Both the position numbers and the translations under genes were made by a program. The notes under the pieces were generated by a model. It saw only the letters and a list, made by a program, of their open reading frames with translations, was not told the DNA's origin and did no database searches. Source: Phoebastria nigripes (taxonomy: Eukaryota; Chordata; Aves; Procellariiformes; Diomedeidae). From it: a stretch of DNA of 64,000 nucleotides. The stretch is taken from assembly GCA_035582835.1 (NCBI GenBank), contig JAYKAV010000475.1:1-64000 (forward strand). The letters run 5' to 3'. Shown here piece after piece: positions 12,826-24,953 of the stretch; position 1 is the stretch's first letter; the number at the start of each line of letters is the position of its first letter.

Positions 12826-13787
12826 GGGGTCCGTATTGGGACCAGTACTCTTTTATACCTTCATCGATGACATAGACAGTGGGAACGAGTGCACCCTCAG
12901 CAGGTTTGCAGGTGACACCAAGCTGAGTGGTGCAGGCGACACGCCTGAGGGATGGGATGCCATCCAGAGGGACCGGGACAAGCTCGAGAAATGGGCCAGT
13001 GTGAAACTCATGAGGTTCAACAAGGCCAAGTGCAAGGTCCTGCACCTGGGTTGGGGCAGCCCCCAGTATCAGTACAGGCTGGGCGATGAAGGCATTGACA
13101 GCAGCCCTGCTGAGAAGGACTTGGGGGTACTGGTGGATGAAAAGNTGGACATGACCCAGCAATGTGCACTCGCAGCCCAGAAGGCCAACCGTATCCTGGG
13201 CTGCATCAAAAGAAGCATGGCCAGCAGGTCGAGGGAGCTGATTCTGCCCCTCTACTCTGCTCTGGTGAGACCCCACTGGGAGTACTGTGTCCAGCTCTGG
13301 AGCCCTCAGCACAAGAAAGACATAGACCTGTTGGAGCGGGTCCAGAGGAGGGCCATGAAAATGATCAGGGGGATGAAACACCTCTCCTATGAAGAAAGGC
13401 TGAGAGAGTTGGGGTTGTTCAGCCTGGAGAAGAAAAGGCTTCAGCGAGACCTTATTGCAGCCTTTCAGTACTTAAAGAGGGCTTCTAAGAAAGATGGCGG
13501 CAAACTTTTTAGCAGGGCCTAAGGGGGGGAATGGCTTTAAACTAAAGGAGGGTAGATTTAGACTAGATAGAAGGAAGAAATTTTTTACGCTGAGGGTGGT
13601 GAAACACTGGAACAGGTTGCCCAGAGAGGTGGTAGATGCCCCATCCCTGGAAACATCCAAGGTCAGGTTGGATGGGGCTCTGAGCAACCTGATCTAGTTG
13701 GAAATGTCCCTGCCCATGGCAGGGGAGTTGGACTAGATGACCTTTAAAGGTCCCTTCCAACTCAAACTATTCTATGATTCTATGATT
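12826..13787 (+). mobile_element. CR1 LINE, 5'-truncated 3' part
   Basis: A 5'-truncated CR1 of about 960 bases. It begins inside the ORF2 reverse transcriptase, continues through the ORF2 end and a short 3' untranslated region, and finishes with two copies of ATTCTATG plus ATT at 13769-13787, the hallmark CR1 terminus. No clear target duplication is visible, as expected for CR1. It carries an N at 13145. The GC content is visibly higher than in the flanks. Confidence 0.95.
12836..13697 (+). pseudogene. CR1 ORF2 C-terminal remnant (reverse transcriptase end), frameshifted
   Basis: The remnant of the CR1 ORF2 polyprotein, which in live elements supplies endonuclease and reverse transcriptase for target-primed reverse transcription. 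Only the last part of the reverse transcriptase and the C-terminal domain remain. The first frame (12836-13522) starts near the fingers/palm residues FIDDIDSG, and the catalytic box reads FAGD at 12905-12916 where CR1 has FADD, so an essential aspartate is lost. The conserved phrase [19 protein letters not shown] and the LYSALVRPH motif follow. The frame breaks near 13520 in an apparent deletion of about 13 bases relative to the CR1 at 15201-15605, and it resumes in another frame at 13494-13697 with [20 protein letters not shown]. The antisense frames of 186 and 65 codons are shadows. Confidence 0.9.
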
Positions 13788-14739
13788 ACTTGAAGGTTAA
13801 AATAATAATTATTTTAAAGAGTAGCTTAAGCAAAAATACACAGTTCAGCGTATATTATATTTGTAGCTGTTTCTCTGAATAAGTTATTGGCACCAGCTTC
13901 CCACTGCTCTGTTGGATCTTGCAGATTCAGGGAATCAACTTTTTAAAAAAACGAACACAACAACAGCAGATCTTGTTCTTTTCTAACCTACTCCATTTCT
14001 ACTCCATGTGTTTGAAGAAACTCACCATTACATTTTTTTTCGAAGCCAAGTTACCTACATTCTTTAGACCATAAATTCTTTAGACCATAAATTCTTTATT
14101 TCTTGATCTAATAATAATGGAATTGATCATATATTTATTCAAGCTGAGTACGTATCCTTGAGAACATTCTTGTCATTAATTATAAATGTTGAGTACACAG
14201 CAAAGTACACATCCAAAAGTAGTTGAATCAGTCTAATTAGGAATTTCCTTTATTTAATGTCAGTAAACTTTTACTAAAAGCAATCACTATTAATAGTCAG
14301 TTCTATTAATATCTTTTTCATTTTCCAGCCAGACTGCACTGATGAAGTATGCTTCGGTATGAAGTATTTAGAATGGGAAAAATCCAGTTAGAAGGTACTA
14401 CTGAGGCATATCTTCTTGTTAACACATATGATTACTGAAATATTTAATTTGTCTTCCATTGTTTGGACTTGCTTCACAAATATTCAATATAGATTAAGAT
14501 TTTAGTTCTTTTCCTCAGAGCATTCGATAACCTGGCTCTCACTTACCTAATATCTTCAAAGAACAAACAGAAGACAAGAATTTTACTTCTCTAGTAGTAT
14601 GACACTGTTTGCAGTAAAGGCAAATTAATCTGTTCAGCCAACAGGACTTAGGAGTCAGTCCGAGACTGTGGAAAAGGAAAGATGGACCATTAGAAATGAC
14701 ATTGCCTTCTGCTCCTGGACAAAAATGTATTTATTCATG
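13788..14739. other. Non-coding stretch with a short tandem duplication
   Basis: AT-rich sequence between two CR1 insertions, with no open frame of note. The only structure seen is a 16-base tandem duplication at 14059-14098. Confidence 0.6.
14059..14098. repeat. 16-bp tandem duplication (2.5 copies)
   Basis: The unit ATTCTTTAGACCATAA occurs twice in a row, exactly, followed by the first eight bases of a third copy. The perfect identity points to a recent slippage or short duplication event. Confidence 0.95.
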
Positions 14740-15057
14740 GGATCATAGGACAATTCAGGTTGGAAGAGACATCAGAAGATTTCTAGTCCAACCTCCTATT
14801 CAAAGTAGGGTCAGCTATGAGATCAGACCAGATTTCTCAGGGTTTGATTCAGATCTTGAAAACCTCCAAGAATGGAGAGACTGCACCACCTCTCTGGACA
14901 GCCTGTTGCACTGCCTGACTGTCCTCATCAGGAAGAAGTTTCTCCTTATAGCAGTCTGAATCTCTCTTATTTCAATTTATGTCTATTGCCTCTCATCCTT
15001 CTGCCATACCTCACTGTGAAGATGCTGGCTCCAACTTATTGGTAACCTTCCCATAGG

Positions 15058-15088
15058 TTCTGGTGGACTGCTGTTTGGTCCACCAGAA
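15058..15088. repeat. 11-bp perfect inverted repeat inside CR1
   Basis: Arms TTCTGGTGGAC (15058-15068) and GTCCACCAGAA (15078-15088) flank a 9-base loop. The corresponding place in the CR1 at 5375-6130 does not form this hairpin, so it arose in this copy. Confidence 0.9.
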
Positions 15089-15200
15089 GCCATCTCTACT
15101 CCAGGCTGAACAAGCTCAACTTCCTCAGCCTCCCCTCACAGGGCAAGTGCTTCAGTCCCCAAACATCATTGTGGCCCTGTGCTGAACTTGCTCCCATTTA

Positions 15201-15605
15201 TCACAGAATCATACAATGGTTCGGGTTGGAAGGCACCTTCAAAGATCATCTGGTTCCAGCCCCCTGCTGTGGGCAGAGGCATCTTCCATTAGATCAGGTT
15301 GCTAAAAAACCCATCCGACCTGACCTTGAACACTTCCAATGATGGGACATTCTCTGGACAACCCGTTCCAGTGTTTCACCACCCTCATAGTAATGAATTT
15401 CTTCCTTATGTCCAATCTAAACCTACCCTCTTTTAGTTTAAAACCGTTACCCCTTGTCCTGTCACTACAGGCCCTGGTAAAAAGTCTTTCTCTGTCTTTC
15501 ATATAAGCCCCCTTTAAGTACCAAAAGGCCGCAATAAAGTTTCCCCAGAGCCTTCTCTTCCCCAGGCTAAACAACCCCAACCCTCTCAGCCTTTCTTCAC
15601 AAGAG
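15201..15605 (-). mobile_element. Younger CR1 LINE nested in an older CR1
   Basis: A short minus-strand CR1 of about 405 bases. Its 3' terminus (ATCACAGAATCATACAATGG at about 15200) sits directly against the older CR1 sequence. It is 5' truncated at about 15605 within the ORF2 C-terminal region. On the minus strand it still reads the ORF2 end in one frame across 15302-15580, including [18 protein letters not shown] and [19 protein letters not shown]. No target duplication is obvious at the junctions. Relative to the host element it looks better preserved, which fits a later insertion. Confidence 0.9.
15302..15580 (-). pseudogene. CR1 ORF2 C-terminal fragment
   Basis: An open stretch of 92 codons on the minus strand, matching the extreme C-terminus of the CR1 ORF2 protein, downstream of the reverse transcriptase domain. 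It contains the conserved [20 protein letters not shown] block and the [11 protein letters not shown] block, after which the frame drifts away from the expected sequence. It has no catalytic residues, no start of its own and no promoter, so it is a remnant only. Confidence 0.85.
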
Positions 15606-15698
15606 AATGTCTATCTTTTACTGGGGGGCCCAAAACTGGATGCAGTACTCATGCTGCGGATATCTGGCAATTGTTTAGAGGGGGGTAATTACTTCCGT

Positions 15699-18600
15699 GT
15701 ATTCAGCTTAGCTTTTTCTAATATTCTCTGAGCAGGTATTCTTTACCCAGTGGCACTAATAAAGATGTGTTTCCTCTGACTCTGTGTACTACATCTCCTA
15801 AAATTTCTCATGTAGTGATAAATGTATTTTATGTCCCCTACTTTTTTAACTAAGGAAATGGCAACACATGCTGTGGTTAGTTTGGAGATACACATAAACT
15901 AATTGACCATATTCTAAATGATTGTTGGTTTAATCTATAGTATTTCATTCTCAGCACACCCTAGATCACACTCAAAGGTGATATTACCACCTTTAACAAA
16001 TTTAACAAAACCAGATATGCATAGCTGCTGAAAGAGCAGAAGCAGAATGTGATAAGATAAGCAGCAGGGAATAAGAAAAAGAAATCCCAACTCCATAAGC
16101 TTTAGTTCTAGAAAAGTACATAATTCACCTTTCCAGCACAAAGAAAAAAAGCCTATTGTGATCTCCCTGTTCATTGTCAGAGTTGATCATGAGATACATC
16201 CTATTCCTAACTGAGAAAATCACTGAGACATTTATAAAAGCTGAAGCTACTGTTAAGACATAAGATCTCTTAGCTTTTGGTTACTGCATAATGTACTGAT
16301 AGCATAGTACTTGTCAAAAGCTGTATTTCTGCATCAGACAAAATAGCAGGATATCTAAACCAGTAACAACCTTGCTTCTCTTCAGTGACTCCACCAAGCG
16401 CATTATAGATAAATAGCACATTCAGCTATACAGCGAGGCGGGGAGGCTGGAAACATAAAATTAACTCAAGTTTCTGGAAGAAAGTGAGGTGCAAAACAAT
16501 CAAATTTCACCTCTGAAGTTTGTATCATCAGCATAAAATTTGCCTATTAATTGGTTTCTGTTGTACAGTTGGACATAATTTGCTATTCATATAGTTCAAT
16601 ATAACACAGAAGCACAGGGTACGATATGTTCTTATAGTATAAAAATCTATTGTGAATAACTAGTAAGTGTGTCTTGCCAAGCTGGTTTTTGGTTTGGCAT
16701 ATGTAAATAAAAAATTCTTATTTTTGTTCACCATACCAAACAATTATTGTTTTAAGTTGTATAAAATTACTTAAGAAAAAATGCTACCCTTTTTGACACA
16801 CAGAGCATTTCTTTTAATAATGAACAATTGTTTATCACTAATGAATAAAATGTTTTGTTTGACCCAAACTTCAATAGTTTAGTTTTCAAGCTTTAAAAAA
16901 AAGTTAAAATGAGAAGTCCATTTAGAAACTTTAAAATTCTCCAAATTCTCTAGAAGGTAATGTGTGCTTTGCTCATGTTCTTACTGCTTTCTTGGAATAT
17001 GCCAAACTGTTTAGTCAGTTCCTAAATCCAGAGTGAAAACAAATGTTTAATACCAACATTTAGAAGTATTCCTCAGTTTCTGATTGATATTATTTTTTCT
17101 CCTTTGTCAGTTCTATATCTTCCAATAAATAGAAGAGACAGTTATGTTGTGATAAATGATTAATTCTCTTTAATTTTCATGCAAAAAATGTAGGAGTGTT
17201 CAGTCTGAAAAAACCTCACTTCTAGACATAGGCTGTAGTTGATACATTCCCTCTTTGTGCACAATGGAAGAGTTAAAGAGTAAAAATGATTGAAGTGGGA
17301 GAAAACACTTTATCTGCTCTTGATTGAAGGTTGTGAAGATATAAGGACTCAGTAGTAAAAATACATAAGAAAGTGGACATAAACCAGAAATTTGAACTGA
17401 AAAAACAATATATTTTAACAATATTTTCCTTTTGACAAAAGGGTAGGAGAAGATTCATGCATGATAATTTGCTTAATGTATTTTAGAAAGTACATAGAAA
17501 TCATTTTATACAAAACCTGAACTAGAACAGAATGGTATAACTGATTTTGAGAAACGCTAGAGAATCTCTTATATTACATACTGTTAATTCTACACCACAC
17601 AAACAGATTTTTAACAGATTTTTATCCTGGATCAATTTCTTTTCCTCTTCCCCAAATTTCTCTAATTTCTTTCAAATAGTGTGGAATTAACTCCCACTGC
17701 TCAAGACTGCAGTAAAAACATGTCATTCCAGACTACAGCATGTCTCTTCTGAGAGACATATTTTTATGAACCTGTAGCTGATGGGCTGTAACAGGCAATA
17801 ATTGATACATTTTTTTGTGGTTTTACATTTGGAACATAGGGCACAGAATTTAATTGTCCTCCTGCATTTGCTGTTCATAGGTATCTATTATGACAGAAAA
17901 CCATATTATATAAATGTACCTACATTTATGAAACTAAGTACTGCAGAGAGTTCTACATTTTCCTCCTGTTGTCGGACTGATACGGTGAAGTTGTACTGTT
18001 CTAGTGGTTAGAACCCTTTTTTCTAACTTTCAGTCTAGCACATTTACATTTTTTTTTGGTTTGAGGATAATATTAATACTAACCAATACTGCTGCTTAGA
18101 ATTTCTGCTTTCTTGGTATTTACCTTCATGGTTTTGGCGAGAACATTCATTTGGGTAGGCTAGAAAAGCCAAAGTTTTTTCAGTTTCTTTTCCTTTGATA
18201 AGTTTTCCAAAGTTGATGATAATTTCCCTTGCAATTGATGTAATTTTTGTTTTGCTTAAAAGAATATATATTCCAACTGAAGCTTGCACAATCACAATTC
18301 AATCATATTTCCATTTGCCTACTGGAAATAGGGTGAATGATATAGCCTAGGATCGCATCTGCTTTTTTAGACATTTTTCTTTGCCAAATTACCTTTATAA
18401 TTGCAGTATTTCCATCATGTCTTTCTTGATAAGACAGAAAAGTCAACAACACGTTATTCTTCTGTTAAAGATGAGAAATGAAAAATTAAGTTACTTTATA
18501 ACACTGTTGTCCAGTTACAAAAATGTATATAGTTCTGTGCGTATACATATATATGTAACTACATATAATGTCTGTGAACATTAGTATTCAATTATACTTT

Positions 18601-18844
18601 TATGTTTTAGACAAGTTGCCAGATTCTGATTTATTTTACAGAATGTAAAGCTGGTGCCAACGTCAAAGAATAAGAGATTCCAAGTTTATTCTGATTCCAT
18701 AATCTGGTTTTAGAAATGTAGCAGAATGTGCATATATATTTATGTCTATATAGCTTGTTTCATACTATTATCCAACATAAAATAATTTTACAAAAAGTAT
18801 TATATAAAAATTATATAAAACATAAAACAAAGGCCCACCTTGGA
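15699..18844. other. Non-coding AT-rich stretch, nothing identified
   Basis: About 3.1 kb of AT-rich DNA. Frames are short on both strands (up to 83 codons) and show no family resemblance. No terminal repeats, SINE blocks or CR1 ends were seen. Confidence 0.55.
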
Positions 18845-19283
18845 TGTGCAGTTTACTGGTTTTGGAAGCATCAAAGGGACTGTACTATGGCATATATGGA
18901 GTCCTGAAGGGCAAAGGAGTCCAAGAAGACTGTACATTCTTCAAGAAGGAAATCTTAAAGCTGCAGGAGCAGGACGTCCTTATGTGCCAAAAGGTGAGCC
19001 GGCAGGGAAGACTGGCCTGCCTGAACAGAGAGCTTTGGCTGGAACTCAGGGAAAAAAAGAGAGTTTATGACCTTTGAAAGAAGGGGCAGGCAACTCAGAA
19101 GGACTACAAGGATGTTGTGAGGTTATGCAGGGAGAAAATTAGAAGGGCCAAAGCCCAGCTAGAACTTAATCTGGCTACTGCCATAAAAGACAATAAAAAA
19201 TGTTTCTATAAATACATTAACAACAAAAGGAGGGCTAAGGAGAATCTCCATCCTTTATTGGATGCAGGGGGAAACATAGTGAC
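18844..19283 (+). pseudogene. CR1 ORF2 remnant, endonuclease-RT linker region
   Basis: In one frame the translation runs from 18844 through LKGKGVQEDCTFFKKE, a TGA at 19074 (where a tryptophan codon is expected), then KKGQATQKDYKDVVRLCREK and KDNKKCFYKYINNKRRAKEN, ending at TAG after GGNIVT. These are recognised CR1 ORF2 linker phrases. A single in-frame TGA is the only break over about 145 codons, so this part is fairly well preserved. The start codon is incidental. It is a piece of a larger polyprotein, not a gene. Confidence 0.85.
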
Positions 19284-20157
19284 ATAGTGCAGATGACACC
19301 AAGTTGGGTGGGAGTGTTGATCTGCTTGAGGGTAGGAAGGCTCTGCGGAGGGACCTGGACAGGCTGGATCCATGGGCCAAGGCCAATTGTATGAGATTCA
19401 TCAAGGCTAAGTATCAGGTCCTGCACTTGGATCATAACAACCCCATGCAACACTACAGGCTTGGGGAAGAGTGGCTGGAAAGCTGCCTGACAGAAAAGGA
19501 CCTGGAGGTGTTGGTTGACAGCCAGCTGAATATGAGCCAGCAGTGTGCCCAGGTGGCCAAGAAGGCCAATAGCATCCTAGCTTGTATCAGAAATAGTGTG
19601 GCCAGCAGGAGTAGGGAAGTGATCGTCCCCCTGTACTCGGCACTGGTGAGGCCACACCTCCAATACTGTGTTCCGTTTTGGGCCCCTCACTACAAGAGGT
19701 GTTGGAATGCATCCAAAGAAGAGCAAAAAAGCTGGTGAAGGGCCTGGAGGTCAAGTCCTATGAGGAGCAGCTGATGGAACTGTCGCTGTTTAGTCTGGAG
19801 AAAAGGAGGCTGAGGGGAGACCTTATTGTGCTCTACAACTACCTGAAAGGAGGTTGTAGCGAGGCGGGGGTCGGTCTCTTCTGCCAAGTAACAAGCGATA
19901 GGACGAGAGGAAATGGCCTCAAGTTGTGTTAGGGGAGGTTTAGATTGGATATTAGGAAAAATGTCTTCACCAAAAGGGTTGTCAAGCATTGGAACAGGCT
20001 NCCCAGGGAAGTGGTGGAGTCACCATCCCTGGAGGTATTTAAAAGACATGTAGATGAGGCGCTTAGGGACATGGTTTAGTGGTGGACTTGGCAGTGTTAG
20101 GTTAACAGTTGAACTTGATGACCTTAAGGGTCTTTTCTAACCTAAATTATTCTATGG
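18845..20157 (+). mobile_element. CR1 LINE with internal deletion of the reverse transcriptase core
   Basis: A plus-strand CR1 of about 1.3 kb. Left part (18845-19283) encodes the linker between endonuclease and reverse transcriptase. Right part (19290-20079) encodes the reverse transcriptase from the FADD box onward plus the C-terminal domain. The reverse transcriptase segment between them is missing. The 3' end reads TTATTCTATGG at about 20147-20157, a CR1 terminus reduced to a single repeat. The 3' part closely resembles the copy at 49399-50180, so both come from the same subfamily. It carries an N at 20001. Confidence 0.9.
19290..20079 (+). pseudogene. CR1 ORF2 C-terminal remnant, frameshifted
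   Basis: Begins with ADDTKLGG, the second half of the FADD catalytic box, just after the deletion junction. It then reads in one frame to about 19738 (phrases [20 protein letters not shown] and [16 protein letters not shown]). A shift near 19700 moves the reading to the frame 19678-19932 ([37 protein letters not shown]), which meets a TAG at 19930. The ancestral stop lies at 20077-20079. With the palm domain missing and two breaks, no activity is possible. Confidence 0.85.
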
Positions 20158-23100
20158 TATGTGGCACTGATTTATTGTGGAATTCTTCTGTGAAATTTCC
20201 ATCTAGCAATTCCACAGCAGTATGTCTACACAAGGCAGAAGGTATTTAAAATGAGCCTTGGAAGAAAATTTGCTACCAAGTCAAAAATCTTTCCGTTTAG
20301 GAGATTTAAGATACCAAGTTATACTCTTCAGCTGTAGGACTTCAATGCATTTCTTATTCTGAAAAGAGGCAAATGCAGCAGAGGTCTATAGGACGCTAAT
20401 ACTGAATCATTGAAAAAAAATTCTGGAGGAGCCCATATTGATAGTTGTATGAGCTTTTGGGAAAATACAGAATGCTTCTCCAGCTATGCTGATCACAGCA
20501 ACATTGTTTTCAGGTTTGCCTTATGAGCAAGACTATTATGCTCATAAGAGTGTTTATTTGGAATATGATACTAAAAAAAAACCTCGTGTTTTTTATTTGA
20601 ACTAAAAATAAATGTCAGTATTGGAAAATTAACTGGAAATTATTTGAGCACTGGAACATATTTTTTCCCAACAGAGCAATAGGAATCAAATACTACTTAG
20701 GATATTTCTCATTTTCCAGTCCCCCTCGCTCTAGTTCTTCATATCCACAACAGCAACCCTCCCCAACATGCCACGCAGAAAAAACAATGAAGAGAAATGG
20801 GCTATCCTAAGAAAGACAAGCACAAGTACAAGGATTTCTGTTGCATCTGCCACTAGGGATGTTAATTACAATCACAACAGAGATCCTGGCAAGCATTATG
20901 TGGATGTTCCTGCTGTTAGTAGCTTCACCTTATGGTAGAAATGCTGAATTGCTAGTAAAATTTCCTCCGAAGAAAGTCTATTTCCATGAATTTCTTCACT
21001 CAAATTTAAAAAGAAAAAATTTGAAAAACATTCTTTATTGATATCTTTTAAACAAATCTGTATGTATACTAGGAGATTTTTTTGTTGTTAGAAAAAACTT
21101 TTTCCTGAATGTGAGGTGAGTTCAGGTTTTTTAAATATTCCAGAGAAACAGTTTCATTTTTTTCATTTGAGCTATATTTATGGAAAGTCAAAATTATAGT
21201 CATTATTTCTTATTCAGAGAACAAAACATTCTGAAGCCTTGAAAATTTCTTAGAATTGGAAAAAAAAAACTTCTCCTGTTTTACTAAGTACAAACAAGTT
21301 CAGTGTGATATAATGAAACATTATTCCTATTTCCATAAAATCCTCTTCTCATTGCCCAGTCATTTTGCCATTTTCTCTTTGATTCTGTGAGAAATTTGGC
21401 TGTGTATTCTCAACAAAGACACTCTGTATTTTATTATTATACTGTACGGTACCCTTCATGGCTGTAATGACTGTAAAATAATATTTACTATATGCACGAA
21501 GATTTTGCTCCACTTACAGTTCTGAGAGGTTTCCAACTCAATATAACGCACAGGGTTTGTATGTGGATGGGGCAAATAATTCTGTAAGAAAAGTGTAGTT
21601 CCAAAAACCTCAGTTTTTGAACAATGCATATAATTTTCTGCCAGCAGTAAATCTGTGAAATCTTCTGTTAAGATCAGAAAATATGTACTTTTAACCAATT
21701 TTTGTCAGACGGTACAATTTTTTCCCTATTGAAAACTTTGTTGATTTATTATTTCTGTATTTTCTTTCTTTAACATTTTGTTATAAGTAAGCCAGCAGTA
21801 AGTACTAATATACGATTATATTTCCAGATGGATCTCAGTCCGCTTTACCAATATTATGGCAGAGCACAGAACACCTGGACACGGAGAGGCTAGATAACAG
21901 AGAAGTCTCTGAACACAATAAAAGGTAACTATATTCTTTAAAATGTGATAAAATCTTACTTCACTGACTTTGAAATTTAGTTCATCCATTTCAGCTGCAG
22001 ATGAAAAAGATGTGCAAACGCTATGGAATATGGAAAGGAAATGACATACAGAATCCGACACCAGTTTCTTTCTTAACAAAGAAGTAAGAAAGTTGCTCTG
22101 AGTCAGATGTTGTTCTCATTCCCCCAGCAACTTCATTGCAGCAATTGAAGCAGAACAAAGCTTGAACTAAAAACAAGCATGCTCCAAAACCTCAGAGAAA
22201 AACAATTAAGAATGAAATCAGTGAGACTTACAATCATGAACAGAGTCAGCTCAAAGCTACTCAGATGTGTAGACTAAGATGACTTTTTCTTTCCACCGAA
22301 TGAGAAGCTAGGGGTAGACTATAAGGGAAGGGATGAGGAGCTAAGATGGGGTGGGAAGTTGAGTAAATGCAGGAAGGGGGCAGCAGCAGATAATTGCGAT
22401 TGATACCACCTTGTGCTGACCTCAGTACCCTCTGCTCCATCACTCTCCAGACTAACAGCTTCTTCTCCAGGATGCAAACATAGCTAAAGTAGTCTGCAGG
22501 GGTGTGGTGTTTTGCCTCTAAGTAATGATATCGTAGACAAGTGCTTATTTTGCCTATGCCTAGAGCTACCTTAGTCTTGAAGACAGTGACATGTAAATAA
22601 AGAACAGTTTAGAATGCATGTTTAATAGCTGCATGTGAGAAAATGAAAGAATCATTAACAAAGTCTCATCTGTGAATGGTCCATGGAGTGAAAGGTGGTT
22701 GGCAAAATTATTGTACATAAGGATGGGAAAATTACCTTCTTTCTTCAGCTTTAACTGGTCCAAAAGAACATTTATAGCTATATCATCCAAAATGTTATAT
22801 TTTCATATTTTGGGATGTAGCCGGTCACATTTATCAAATTGTGGATAAAATTAGAGCATGAATTTTTAAAAAAAACTTAAGAAATGCTAAAGCTTAAATG
22901 AATTTTCACAGTACTGAGACCTTCCAGGGACTGNGTAAGGATGGGTTGATCAAAAGGAAATCACATGTTAGGTAAAGTCTTGAATCTGATGACAGCTGCT
23001 ATAGGTGAACTAGCAGACCTCAGACATTAGATCACTCTTTCCTTTTTTTTTTCCTTTGCATATTTTTCAACATTAAAGCAATCGGCCTACATGAACTGAA

Positions 23101-24953
23101 TTTTTAATACAATTCCTTCTCTTTCTATTCAATTTTTGATAGGAAACCTTTGCAAACTATACTGGACAGACTGAGAAGGAAACTCAAATGAAAAAGGCAA
23201 CAGTCCCCACACAGTGCACTTCTGCCAAGTGCCCTGGAAGAGAAATCATCATCAATGATACGGGATTTTTTTCCCCTCTCTGTAGGCCAAAAAGACAACA
23301 GTAGTGCAATCCCGTACTCACTTAGGAGGAAAAAAGAATGAAGGTACTAGAGAAAGAGCACATATGGAAACACTCTCTTTGATGGCAGTTGAAAAAACAG
23401 TAATGAATTATGTACTATAACTGCAAGGATTTAGCCTTCTCCAGAGAATGCCTTTGAAAAAGATGGTAAGGATCACAGAAGAGACAAAAGTGGGTTCCAT
23501 GTAGAAACCTTAGTGTGTCTTACTCTGAAAATGTTCTTAAATAGTCAGCAAAAAAGTGATGTCCAAATACATACAGGATATGACCCTACTGAAATTGGCC
23601 TAGTGCTTTTATTCTAGCAGCGTCTTAACAGTAAACAAAGCTGTTCAGAGCTCCAGGGCCAGAGGACTGTGACATAAAAGACACATTTGAATTTGGAACT
23701 GGTATATTAAAAAGAAAAGATACAGTGTGTATGTAACATATGCTTATTTGGAGTTTAGTTTTGGCTTTTAGTACAAAGCACATTTGTCACCCACCAGAAA
23801 ATGCGTTTCATCAAAAATGCTTGGCTTTGAACAAAGCCAGACTGCTCTGGAAATGTCATAAGAAAACATAAGTAAACAGCTATGTTCTTTTCCCTTTGCT
23901 CTGTTTCTCTTTTATGTTTATTCAGGAAATAACCACATTAGTTAAGAAAGCAAGTGNTCCTACTGATTACTGCTACAATATCAGTTTGTCCCTTCTCAAG
24001 TACCTCTTAAGCGGTCGCTCTCTTTCTCAGTGCAATATTCACTTTTCTCTCACATCCCAAAAGCTATCATAGACCTGTGAGGCATTTCATTATGCTCCAG
24101 GTTTTGGTTTTCTGGACTGAAATGACATTTGTGTAAGTTTTAGAAGTTGGTTTTGGTCTCATTCGCAACACAGAAATCCATTTGCTAATCCTTCCTAAAA
24201 TACCACTTCCAATGCATCTTCTTTAAACAATTATTCAAAATTAAAACAGGTAAGTGACAGAAATACCATGTTGCTTTTTCCTGAAGAATCGCGTGATTCC
24301 TTCTTTGTAACATCTAGCCTAGGTCACTCTTACTTCCATCTTTAATACCTTACTTTGTCAAACTGTAAGGTTCACTGAACCTAGCTGAAGCCTTCTACAG
24401 CAAAGATTTCCATATATGGGACACACCATAGGTTCACTTCATAGATGTAGAAAAGTAGAAAGAGATAATAAAATATTCAGGGCACAAGTCATCTACTTTA
24501 GATTGAAATTACTCATACTTTAAAAGTGTTTATTTCTCTCTCTCTACAATTATGGCTACCTAGCCAACTATGTAACTTGTACAATAAGGGCACCAATTGG
24601 ATTGTAAGATCTGTGAGGTCTATATTATGATATCATGAAATAAAATGCAATAACATTAAATATTGATAAAAACTCCTGATGTGTTGCTCCTCTCAGTTAT
24701 TCTGGATCAGATAGTCATATACACACATTTTTTCCTTTGGAATCAGATCCAAATTCTAAATAATCTCTGTCATGTCTAGGTGAAAGTCAGGCCTTAACGA
24801 AGTCCACAGTAAAACTTGCCTAATTATCTACATAATTAGGGGATGGCTACATATGACCTAATCTTTCAAAGCATCTTTTTCAATCATAGGACAGAAACAG
24901 GCATTTCAAAGGTATAATTAGTCTGCCCTATATAGCTTAGCATGTCTGGGTGA
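20158..24953. other. Non-coding stretch, nothing identified
   Basis: About 4.8 kb without a recognisable gene or repeat family. Open frames reach 92 codons at most and look random. Ns lie at 22934 and 23957. Base composition is AT-rich throughout. Confidence 0.55.

Larger units (their letters stand above)
14740..15698 (-). mobile_element. Older CR1 LINE fragment interrupted by a younger CR1
   Basis: Minus-strand CR1 of the same older type as the copy at 5375-6130. Its 3' end starts at about 14740 (GATCATAGGACAATTCAGG). The element runs to TTTATC at 15197-15202 and resumes at 15606 with AATGTCTATCTTTTACTGG. At the matching place in the 5375 copy (about 5804-5830) these two halves are contiguous (TTTATCAATGTCTGTC). 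So 15203-15605 is an insertion into it. The 5' end fades near 15698. It is non-coding on both strands. A frame of 87 codons at 14696-14959 is antisense to it. Confidence 0.85.

Noticed and set aside
12821..13381. 186-codon minus-strand frame
   Set aside because: Antisense to CR1 ORF2. The plus strand carries the conserved reverse transcriptase phrases.
18845..20157. A host gene, from the fairly long open translation at 18844-19283
   Set aside because: The phrases are CR1 ORF2 linker and C-terminal sequence, and the 3' end is a CR1 terminus.
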